The position numbers and the translations under genes were made by a program. Positions 38,583-50,100 of a DNA stretch of 64,000 nucleotides are shown here, piece by piece; positions within the stretch are counted from its first letter, which is position 1, and each line of letters begins with the position of its first letter. The DNA is taken from assembly GCF_008831285.2 (NCBI RefSeq), contig NC_045146.1:22709703-22773702 (forward strand). The letters are read 5' to 3'. The DNA comes from Nymphaea colorata (lineage: Eukaryota; Streptophyta; Magnoliopsida; Nymphaeales; Nymphaeaceae). The notes below the pieces were generated by a model that saw only the letters and a program-made list of their open reading frames with translations, was not told the origin of the DNA and made no database searches.

Positions 38583-40170
38583 TCAATAAAAGATAAGCTT
38601 TAATTTTGATAAAATGTGAAAAAAGTGAAGACAAGCTTTTACATTGAATTTTGGTAGGCTCTCAAAGGCAGCTTCAAAGATAAAATGGTAGCATTCTGCC
38701 TGCAAAAAATCTATGCAGTTTGATAGCTGACAAAAGAAAGCAGGAAAAGTGAATAAAATACAAAACTTGAGCATGATTATATAAAACTGCCATAAACAAT
38801 ACTCAGTATAAGATAACTCTAAAAAAGTTGCCCGTGATCCACTGCAGTCAAAGAAAATTTCCATGATGGCTGCCGTAGCTTGATTCTCATCCTTGACAAT
38901 AATGGAAACAATAAATAACTAACTTTGTTTTGCTAATATGCCACTTTATTTTGTGAGTAAAGACTAAACAATAATGAACAATAAACTACCTGACAAACTT
39001 GGACTCTGCCTCTGGTGCAACAGCCTTAGGCGAGTAAGGTTTCCTAGTCCCAGTTGGACAATATAAAAGGAAAGCCCTAGCCCTCCATGGTCTTATAGCC
39101 ACAAATGCAGGATGTCACCATATTGACATTGCCAGTTCAAACTGACTTCTTAATGGCTACTCAGACATGGTAGAGAAGTGTAATAAAATAAAATGTTTAC
39201 ATAATTTTAGCAGAACAAAGATTACAATAATCATATGAGAAACAATGACGTCGCCTACTTCAAAGTCTGTTATTGTTCATAGTGTCACTATATGGCACGA
39301 TTGCAGCATTAGTTTAAAAACGAGTCTTGCATTGGTTTAAGTCTGAAAGTCATATGTGCCATCATAACGCCACGGTTTTCACACAGTGGAAAAACAAGAA
39401 AGTAAGAAGCCAAAGACGAAAAGAAATTCCTTGGATGCTATCAACGAGAGCAGATTAATGGTTCTAGAACCTTGTTGCCGTCCCATGGACGAACCTGCCT
39501 GTCAGTGATGCTTTGATAGGACAAAAAATTAACCACTTGTAACATGAACACATACATTTTCCACCTAAATCATGAACTACATTACAAGTAAAAACAATAA
39601 TTCGACTACATTCACTCCCAACACAAACCACCAAAACCACAACATAATAAACTCGAAAACAAAAGCTTTATTTTCACAGGCACAACACACCATCCAGCCA
39701 CACATGCAGAAACGCCCATTCCACCCCCCCCCCCCCCACCCCCAAAAAAAAAAAAAACACGACAGAATGCCAAATCAGAAGTCTAGCAGAAATTATCCCA
39801 ATCCTTCCTTTCATGTCAGTCATCCCACGACCGAAGCTAGTGTTACAAAAAAAAAACAGACGTTCATAGAGAAACACCGAAAGCCCAACTAAGATAAACC
39901 CTAATCTCACACACACATACACAAAATGAGATAACCATACCGTGTCAAATGAGTCGTAGAAGAGACATACAGAGCCTGAGAGAGAGAGAGAGAGGCGTAC
40001 GAGGAAGAGGAAGGCTTTCTGCAAGCACGAAGAAAGCGAGCTGCTGGGAAGGAAGCGACCTGTTGCCTGAGGATGAAATGGTTAAAAAGGAGGCGGCCTG
40101 TTGTTGAGAGGGAAGCGAAGACGATGCTTCTTTTAGCCGAGCCCTAATGGGCTGATGACAAGCCAATCCG
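38583..40170 (-). other. Possible minus-strand transcription unit (weak)
   Basis: At 40130-40175 the minus strand shows a TGGGCT site-II-like element within agcccattagggct, and a CCAAT box lies nearby. A CT-rich leader follows, with a (GA)n run at 39977-39993 on the plus strand and a donor ACACG|gtatgg near 39940. At 38990-39043 there is a 54-base exon-like piece with AG and GT ends (reads KPYSPKAVAPEAESKFVR). At about 38760-38900 an open stretch reads DENQATAAIMEIFFDCSGSR, and an acceptor ttttgtcag precedes LSNCIDFLQ. The phases of these pieces do not join in a way I could make consistent. It is a candidate non-coding or broken gene at best. Confidence 0.2.
39723..39757. repeat. Poly-C/poly-A homopolymer junction
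   Basis: A run of about 15 C is followed by a short ACCCCC and then about 14 A. A similar poly-C/poly-A junction occurs at 10619-10653. Homopolymer lengths here may be unreliable. Confidence 0.7.
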
Positions 40171-41120
40171 AAGTGGCGGCAACATTCCGGAAAATTTTAT
40201 GGCGGGCGAATTCCTTTTTCTTTTCTTTTTCTTTTTTTGAATTTTCCGTGACGTTTAAGCAAGCGAGGGCATAAGAAACGGGCCGTGGCCATTTTAATCT
40301 CATGAAAGATGAACGGTCGACGTGCGTCGGAGGCATGTGACCCTTGAGGGGGTTTCCACTTTCCACCCGGTCCAGTATGAACCCGATCAACTGGATAACC
40401 AGTTCCGATCCGGATCCATGTCCAGGCCAGAACATGTAATTGAACCTTGGATCCGGATATGAATTTTCATGTGAGGAAAGCTAAAGGGGGCTGGATTTAA
40501 ACTTGGACCCGCCAGATCGGCCTTCATTTGTTCTGGTTCGGTGTTGGAACGTCGACTTAGACTTGCTTTTTGCAAAAGTGCATACTGCTACCTCACAAAT
40601 AAGTAATTTAGTTTTTGCCACCTTCTGTTATGTGTGTGGTAGCTAATGCTGTGTAGTTGTTTGACCAGCATTCAGCGGCTTGGAACGGCCTGAAGATGTT
40701 TATTTTGGAAAGTATTCATCTAGGGGACCAACTGTTTATAGGGCGCCAACGAGGCAATGTTCTACCTTTCTATGAGAAAGGAGCTTTTTTGACATTTTCG
40801 AAAAAGATTCAGATTATTTTAGAAAAAAAGGTAAATTATTTACTTGAAAGAATTTCAAACTACCGCCTAAATAATGGGCTAATAACAGACAACCGCTCCA
40901 CTTTTTGGTTTCAACAAATAAACTCATAACTTTACAAGCATAAAATCTCAAAGCACTGCCTCTTACTGAAAATTGACAAAATATTTATTTAAAGTACAAA
41001 ATCGCCCCCATCTTAAAAAACTTCTTTCTATTTCAACCAGCAATTGATGCGTTAGGTTTTACTTCACAAGCTGTGTAATAAAAATAAGAGGACTCGCCGA
41101 CGAGGGTAAACGGCAATCGG

Positions 41121-41331
41121 TTGACTCACCAGCCCTCCCAAGTTCCTCTTAGAAACAGGAAAAAATTAAAAAGAAAACCTCGCCGCTCTCCACTAACGGC
41201 AACGGGCAACGACGGCGCCGGCTGTCGACCTCCGCCATCTAGCGAGGGGCAACAGTGGCCCTCATTCGATAGCAAGGCGGTCGAATCGGTTAAAAAAAAT
41301 GAAGCCATTGCCCTAGCTTATTATCAAATGG
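41121..41331 (+). other. Coding-like fragment ending at a splice donor, unrecognised
   Basis: An open plus-strand frame with GC-richer composition than its surroundings ends with EAIALAYYQM directly before a strong donor, GTAAGATC at 41332. It has no ATG start (the track start is TTG), and no downstream exon was found before the MORC 3' end. Local reading: basic RKKLKRKPRRSP, then SSEGQQWPSFDSKAVESVKK. It may be a first exon whose gene has been lost, or a captured fragment. No family was recognised. Confidence 0.25.
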
Positions 41332-41379
41332 TAAGATCTACTATCCACAATAGATTTCATTTCGAGGCCAAGCTTTAGA

Positions 41380-42518
41380 TTTCTAAATTTCCTTATACAA
41401 ACTGCACTTTTGCTGACGTTGTCAAACTGAAGCCTAAGATTCCATTTACAGAAAATGTGGAACCCTTGTCTCCACACACTGGTCCGGCAGGCTGAGCGTG
41501 AATAACAGTCAAACAGTAAGCCATCCCAGCTCGACGCGTATAAGTTCACTAATTGAAAGTCAACACGTTTTGAATCTACCTTTCGATGTCAAACATTTTA
41601 CCACAGTACTTGATTTGAAAAACGAAATGTTTACCCTGTCACACTCTTTAACTGTGAGATGAAATGCTTTCTTTCATAAACAAGTTGTATACCATGTGCA
41701 AGCTCAGTTCGATCAACAAATAGTCCTGCTTCTTATATTGAAAAGAAAAATGCATTCAGCCAAAGGTTGTCACATTTACTGAGAATCGCCCACCTGCAGG
41801 TGATTGCAGAATGAAAGTTACATGAGGTCCGTCCAACAGAAGAAAACTGCACCCAGTCAGTGAAACAAGTTTCTACTTCCGGCAGCTTAAACAGCCCAAT
41901 GAGCAACCCATACCCAAGAAGTGGCTTCAGCTTTCACACAAGGCCTCAAGCTTGGGACAGCCAACTTGAGATTGATCGCCACCAAATGTGTTGGGAGTAT
42001 CAAAGAGCGCAATCACACACTGCAATAAGTTCATACTTAGAAACCATCCCTTGGCAACAGTATACGAACAAAAAAACATCATCTTTTCACAAATGCTTCA
42101 TCCGAAAAACAGTGGCCATTATAAGCATAAAGCATCACCAAGAAACGCACCAGCGCAATCCGTTCTACGTTCTAGACTACTAGTTTCAGATCGGCTCCAG
42201 TAGGTTTTTGAGGATGATTGGATGAAACCGAGGATAACAATGCGAAAACCCCCTTGGCAATATTTGCACATAATCAGATCTGCTCTCACAACGCCGAGAG
42301 TACTGCATGTTTTTCAAGGCATGGAGAGGCTTACAGGCTTACAACAGAGAAATGTAAAACTAAATGGAGGAACTGCAGGAAGAAAAATAAATGTTTCTTT
42401 GATATTCAAGTTTAGCTGGAACCATCACCGAGCCGGCCACAACTATTCAAGCTCCATTGACGTAGATGAAAAAAAATATTACCGAGGGCTAATATAGCGA
42501 CCATAGACAACTACGTGT
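41380..42518 (-). other. MORC 3' flank
   Basis: Sequence just past the MORC stop codon. It probably contains the 3'UTR, followed by unassigned intergenic sequence. Open plus-strand frames (41860-42183, 42218-42497) have no coding character or family. Confidence 0.4.
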
Positions 42519-43426
42519 CTAGTGGCCTTGAGCGTCCATGTCCGATAATAGTAGATAATACTTTCTTTTGACTTCTGTCAAGTCCTTTACCAATCTTTCA
42601 ATCTGTTCGAACAGCTCCACAAAAAAAGGGGACATGGATATTCTTGGTTAGTCTCCACTGCAAGCAAAATTGAGTAAGAATGCAAGAGAGAAGTTGATTT
42701 CCATATATACCTTCTGCCTGAGGTCGGTTTCCTTCTGTCTATGTTGTTCACACCTGTTCGCAATAGTAAAATACAAAGTTGAAGAAGTTTCTGTATTGTC
42801 ATGAAAAGAAATCCTGTATATAATCCCAGTCAACTACAACTTAAACAGAAACGAGCATGCTTGGGCCAAAAGTATAGGCTGTATAGAATTGGAAGAGTTT
42901 AGAAGGGAAGCAGATTTTATAGTAGCTTTTGCAACAATTTTTTCTAACATTTGTATCGAGGGTTTCACCAGTAACATCCATGATGTAAATTCTTGATGGT
43001 GTCTTGATCTTTCCCAGTCATCCTAGAATTTGGAAAGTTCCATACTTCCATAATTGGAAATCTCTTTATAACCTTCAGTTAGCTAATTATTAGAAATTTG
43101 AAGGATTTTTCTAATGTGCATGAAAATTTATTTTATTACAGGCATTGTTGGTAGCGATATGTGATACATCTTTTAAGCCCCTTTCTTCGCATGATGGTGG
43201 CTTTAAACCCACCTTGAGCGGTTGTGTCATTTGAATAAGATGGACAAGGGCCGGGTGATTATACCATCAATTAACAAGAGAACCTACCATACTGTTACCA
43301 CTAGACTGTCAACGTCACTTTTCACTAAGGTAAAAAGAGACCCATCAGCCATTATCATCACCATTACCACCAATGACAGGATAATTTCAGAAAAAAAAAA
43401 TTGTGGGCAGCAACTATAGCCAAGGT

Positions 43427-43465
<39 letters not shown>

Positions 43466-44081
43466 ACAAAGTAGGCAACTTAATAACTTTTAGTAAGGTG
43501 GACTGGTTTGACCAATTCTGTCATTCAACTATAAAATTATGAGAAAAGGTGGTTAATATAAGAATCAATGTCTTGGGCAGCCTCTCATAAATGGTTGATG
43601 ACTAGGGTTCCCCTTGTAAATTGTTAAAGAACTATAGAAAAACCAGTACGCCCGTGAAGAGGGTGAGTACACTTGAGATGCAATGATATTTATAAACCAA
43701 AAGATTAACCACCTTAGTCTTCTAAAGCACCAGTTGCATCAGAAGAATCTATTAGATCACAAACAAATTATAAGCCACAAACCCCTGTATCAAACAACAA
43801 TTCTAAGCAAATCCATTTGATCTTTTACTGATTTGTATTACATGGCAGCAAATAACCATAACAAAGGGAGAAGTATAGAATAAGGCCATGATAACACATC
43901 TACAGGAAAATAGGCAATTTGGTGCTGAAAAGGAAATAATGCAGAAAATTGATAAATTCTTCTGTAGAAGTGTTAACCTCATTGATATCAGGCAATTGAC
44001 ATAAGATCAAAATATCCATCAGGCAGTGGCAGAGCTACATGGGGGCGGCGGGTGTTGAAAGTCGCCTCCACCAGCATTGTT

Positions 44082-44135
<54 letters not shown>

Positions 44136-47100
44136 TGCCCTTAAAAGGCATTGAGTTTTTGAATTAGTGCCCCTCCAGCCAAAATTTTTGGCTCCACCAG
44201 AGCCATCAAGCAACACCTAAAATTTCATCCAGATAATTTATGCAACACCATGGGGTAAACTATGTCACATGGGTGCAGGTGCTGGTGTTGGTGCAGATGC
44301 AGTAATTTTTCAAAAACAGTTGGTTGCAGTTGCGTTGTGTGTGTGTGGGTGTGTGTATATATATGTATATATATATAGATGTATCATTTTTTACATAGTT
44401 ATTTAACTGTTTAGTAGTCTTATTTATCTATATTTACATATAAACTTTATGTATTAGAGATAGTTTAATTATGTGCACATTTAGAATGGTTGAGCCATTT
44501 TCATTTTTACTGTACCGGCTGTTAAAATAAGGTCGGCTTGCCTAGGACTTGATCTTGGCACCAGTCCATAACGATCAAAATCGAATCGGGAGCCTATTAA
44601 TGAGGCAAATTCAATGAAGCAACAACTGGTACCGTAGAGAAGCGGCCATAAACTGGAAAGTCTTGACCAATTCGAAAGATCATTCAATGTAGTTGAAATA
44701 ACTGAATTGGGGGTTGTTCGGTCAAAGAGCGAGCATATGGTAGCCTTTAATCCGTCCTGACACCCTATCTTGCCATCTCAGTCACCGAACTTGTCAGAGA
44801 TAATAATAATTTCAGTCGTTGACTTCCTCCCATCCAGCTACACAGGGAACTGAAACCTTCTATTCACATTTTCTGTTAAGCTATTATTAGACAGAAGGAA
44901 CCAATTAGAAGTTGGGCTTTCTCATGAACAATTGCCATCAGCAACAAAGCATTGACATAACAGCAACAAAATTTCAATTAAATAACTATGGGAACTTTGT
45001 GAAAGCTCAATCTTAGGATGTACCATGCTGCTCATAGCAAAGAACTCATGCTTTTAATCTAAGCCTTCAAGCCTTTATATATGAATCTTATTTTTAAAAA
45101 TACCTCATGAAAAGATGTATGTTATCCTCGCATATTCTGTCAACTGATATGGGACCTGTCCAATCAAGAAGTGCCACTGCTCCAGCGGGTTCCTGCAGAA
45201 CAGACAAGAACATTGTTTTTGAGAAAAATTAAAACATTCAGTTTTCAATATGATGTGTGTCATAGTTGTTCAAAAGCATAACCACATGCAGAATTCAGGA
45301 ATTACTTGATGCAAGCCAGTCAATTTACTGTTTTCCAAATGACTTGCTGCTTGCATAAACTTAAGGGGGCATTTGATATCTTTTTAGCTTGCTAGTGATA
45401 AACATGAACTGAGAGTTTGAGACAATATGTGGGTCAAAGAGCCACAAAAAAACCACCTAACTGAACACCCAACAGAAAAAAGAGGACATGACTTATCACT
45501 AGACTTGCTGATAATGTCCCCATTTAAAGAGTGGTGGAAGAGCTCTGAAATAAGAGAGATTCAGGCACTGAACCATGAACCTGTCATAGAAGTGGGCAAC
45601 CCCAATGATTGAGAGAAGACAGAGGGAGGCCAGGCCTGCCACAGTTGGAGTCATTGCCACCAAAGAGACACAAGGAGAAGGGCATGAAGAAGAAGGGAAA
45701 AATGGGAGACAAATCATGACTGTGAAGAATAAAGTGTAAACTGAAGAATGTGAGAAGATTTTCACAAGTTTAGGGTAGAGGTGAGCAGAAGGGGAAGAGA
45801 AAACGAGAGAAAGAGGGAGATCCAGGGTGCCATCTTTTGTCTATTAAACTCACGATCCGAGGTATCCTGGATCTTAAAACCTTAGATCCAAGGACCTCAA
45901 TCCAAGACCTCAAATCCACCTCAGGTCTAAGATCTGAGGCAAACAGAGCCTGAAAATCAAAGACAAAAAAAATGTTGCGTTACAAAGAAAATGCAATCAG
46001 GTTATGGTATCATTGACATCATGGCAAATTTCAGCAAATGAGTTGAGTCGTGTCAGAAGACTTTCAAACAAAAATGCCAGTATCAAAATATGAAGATAAG
46101 CATACTACCCCAGTTGCGTCAGAAAATCTTCAAACAGAATGCGTATCATCATCAAAATATGAAGATAGGAGTTTACAATATCAAGAGAAAAAAAAAAGAA
46201 GGGAAAAGAGAGAGAATGTGAGGGGAAGGAAGAACCATTAAAGAAGATAATACCTGTCCAGCAGCTGTCCTTCCATTTTGGATGCCAGCTGAAGTATCAC
46301 TCAGACTGCTTGAAACTGAAATAAACACCCCAGAAAATGAAGGGAAGAAGCAGGTTCAGTGCATCAGGATTCCCCACCAGCCATAATGAGCAACACAAAA
46401 CATTAAGTACATCTTATTGACTAAACAAGGCCAACATGAAAAATGGATTTATATAGTGGACGAGTCCAAAATAAAGCTTTTAATCAACTAGCAGTCATTG
46501 GTAAGGATGGTAAAACCTGCAACTGCCATTTCATCCTTTTGACTTTGATAGAAATTAGCATCTGTTTCTGTTTGGGAAACCTTCTGAGAATAAGGTTTTA
46601 GCTGTAAGCTTTTAGCTGCACCAGGATCAGCTAACCCTACCACAGATTGAACTGAAAGAGACCTTCCATGCTCATTCTCTACTGATGCATTGTGTATAGG
46701 GGTCTTATACCCAGCCAAATGACACCGACGCCTCCTACGGAATAAACCAGGAAAACAGGAAACTAAGATTAAGTGAGACAGCATGACCATCAGAGTTGTG
46801 CTACTTGGCCAAGTAATACAATTTAAGAAGACAGGTTAAGCATATGCAAAAGATATTCAATTGCATACAGGACACTATAAAGATAGTTTGGCACTCAAGC
46901 TAAAAGGCAGATGACAATTCCTTTGGTGGTTCTTACGTAATCTAACAAAATGCAAAGATATGGCCTTCAATTAGAATCTGCTGCAGTGTTGTAAGTACTA
47001 CAGAGTATCATATGTACCTTAAGTGATGTACCTTTTAAGAAAATCAATACATTATACCCCAGACACGTAACTATACTGTATCAGGTGTGAGTTATGATAT

Positions 47101-50100
47101 GCACCAGTATCTAACCTCACACCTTCAAATTTTGAAAAGGCGAGAGTTTTTTTTTAAGTTAAAGTAGCAGGAATTCCTTAAGGCTGAATATTCAGTTTGT
47201 CATGGAAGGCACTCTTATAAATTTAAACTGAAGAATATATAAGTTTGTGCAACAAAATTAAGGCTTTCATAACTTTCCATGTGATGGTCGATGACTATGC
47301 TCCAAAATAAAAAATTCAAGTTTTACGACCATTAAGTTCTTTCAAGACTCCAAGGAATATGTCCTACATAATAACACGCCTATTTATCTGATACCACTTA
47401 AGCATTTGGAGTAATGTGGTTATCATTGTAATTTTTCCAATAAAATGTGCATTTCGTAGGGAGCAAATACTGTTATTCTTGATTGCATCAAGAGCATTTT
47501 TCTTACTTTTTATGTATTTTTCCTATTTTTAATATAAAAAAATATTTCCATTTCTTTATGTTATTTTATGTTACATATCTAACTTTGGGCCTACACGACA
47601 TGGGCCACATCATGGATCTTACAGCATTGGCCTGCTGAGACAAACTTTTGGGTTCACCCGATGCTCAAGAAGAAGATGGATCAGCTGTGGCGCTTCACCA
47701 TGAATGTCTAGCGAAGTCTACAAAAGGTAGGTTAAAAAGGCTGAAAAATATAATGTCAAATTTAATAAGGAGCTTTAATTATTTTCTCTATTTCTTTAAA
47801 ATGTTTGTATTACTTGGAGTCCACATGGGTTTGCTATTTCCAGTGATATTTTCCAAACCATTTTTTTCCAAAAACCAAAAGGACATATTTAGAAAGGCTG
47901 GCCTTCTGGGCAGAAACCTTTACACAGGCAGAAGTACAGGTCTTTGAGAGTTGAAAGACTTTAGTTGAAAAGGCATGTCATACGTCCTGAACCAAATGAG
48001 CAAACCAAGGATGAGAAATTGAAAGTTCAAAAGGAGAGTCACCTAAGAACCTATATTTTCAAAAGCACTGGGCAGACCTTGGCAGTAGTTAAGCCTGAAG
48101 CCTAGGTGGAAAAGGCATCTCAACTGGTTCCTGAAAGGAAAGAAACCAACAAGATGCCACATCAAATATGAAATATTAAAACTAACAAGAAACTGGAGCA
48201 TTCCACAATGAAAACAAGGTGGTGACTATCAACTTGACATAACAATTAGAATGCATGATGACATGATAATATATGTAACTACAAATTCAAAACATCAAAT
48301 TTAGTGAAGTTGAACCATTGAAATAGAAAGGTAGATAGCACAGCAGAGAAAATACCGAATTTAATGTCAATGCTTTTCAATGTTACAGAACATTCAAAAT
48401 TTTCTGATTTCTGAACTACCAACAGTCAAGTCTCAATCTAATTTCCGAAACCTAAAATCCCAAACTGAAACTAAGATTTACTAAACTGATTTTTTAGGAA
48501 AAACAAAATGAACCTTCAAGATAGAGTTTCGGTGTCAGACACTTCATGATACCAATATGTGCAATACATCAATTGACTGTGTTTTTGAAATATAAAGTGT
48601 CCAAAAACTGGTGCATGTCTTTTTTCCTGATTCGACCTGAAGGCATAAACACATGGTGACATAGGGACACGCTAACGTGTATAGACACATTACACACTGT
48701 TTTTAAATGGAGGTTTATTAGGCAACTCTGAAAAAGGACCCAGCAGATTGACACTCGGCAGCACTCAACCATGTGAAGAGTCGAACTGACACTCCACTGT
48801 ATTTTCACGTAGAAGTCACAAAAGGCAGATGAAAAGTGATAGAAAGCCACCAGAAAACAGGTGTGTCCAAAAACATAAAAAGAAAAAGGCTTTTGAAGAA
48901 TTTGAAGAATAGCATTTAATCTGGAAAACAAGACTAGGGTTTCTAAAGAACACATTTCTTCTTCCTGTTCTTCCTTTCCTGGTTTGGTTTCAGGTTGTTG
49001 AATTAGAAGAGTTTATGTTTCTAGGTGGTTCTTTGCAATTGTTGATAGATTGTGTGTTTCGGGTCCGGATCCATACCCGACCCGCCTTGTAGCCCGTTTT
49101 GGGCTCTACTTAAGTCATGTAACCCTAATCCTTAAGTGTTAATGATAATCTTAAGAGAGAGAGAGTCTGGCTGCTAGTGGGCACCAACTCCTCCTCATTC
49201 GTGGTTTTTTCTCCCTCGTGTTGAGGGTTTTCCACGTTACATCGTGATCATTGTTTCTCTTCGTCTTCTTCTTGTTCGTATTTCTACATGGTATCAGAGC
49301 CGTGAAGTTTCGGCGTTTCTGGTTTGTCTTTTGCCCGTGTTGGAGGAGGATTCGCCCGGCACTGTTCATCGTCTCGCCCGGCACTGTTCATCGCCCGTGC
49401 CCGACGCTCGTGCCCGAGCTTCGCCCGACGCCTGTGCCCGACGCTCGTGCCCGGGCTACGTCTGTCGCCCCGCCGCCGTCTCCGCCCAGCGCCGCCCTGA
49501 TCAGCGCCGCTCAGGATTCTGCCGTCTCCGCCTAGCGACGACCGGCCCAGCGACGCCCTGATCAGCGCCGTTCCTGTTCAGCCGCTTCCGCCCAGCGTCG
49601 GCCTGCCCAGCGACGCCCTGTCCAGCGGCGTTCCTCTCTGTCAACCGACGCATCGCCCACCGCCGTGCCTTTTTTCCGGCGCCGCGCCGCTCTGCTTGGT
49701 TCCGGCGGTTTATTTCCGCCCAGCGCCGCGCCGCTCTGCCTGGTTCCGGCGGTCTGCTTCCGCCGTTGCGCCGCTCTGCCTGGTTCCGACGGTCTGTTTC
49801 CGCCCAGCGCCGCGCCGCTCTGCCTCGTTTTTTTTTCTCCGGCGCTGCCTCTCTGTTGATGTCTCTTCCGCCAGTGAGGTTTAGGCGTTCTCCGTTTTGT
49901 CCGCTGCCTGCTCTCTGCCTTTTTTGGTGTTGTATTGTGCTGTTGCTCCCTGCTGCCCTTGCTGCCTACTGGGCTTCTCCCGTAGCTAGACTGGTCTGTG
50001 ATTATGGCAGCCTCTTCCTCGTCAACCGTCAACACCAATCCCACTGAAATACGGGCTTTTAGAACTGAGAATGTTCCCATGCAGGTCATCACTCTTCGCC

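Larger units (their letters stand above)
42754..45103 (-). other. MORC intron between the last coiled-coil exons
   Basis: 2,350-base intron between exons 45192-45104 and 42753-42711, joined in phase 2 ([11 protein letters not shown]). It contains the (CT)n and (AT)n microsatellites and an old repeat at about 44022-44210 (gcagtggcagagctac ... ccaaaatttttggctcc), which resembles a common transposon-derived piece. Confidence 0.75.

Noticed and set aside
45364-45960. Possible MITE in a MORC intron
   Set aside because: The outer ends do not form matching terminal inverted repeats; only a 10-base internal inverted repeat is real.
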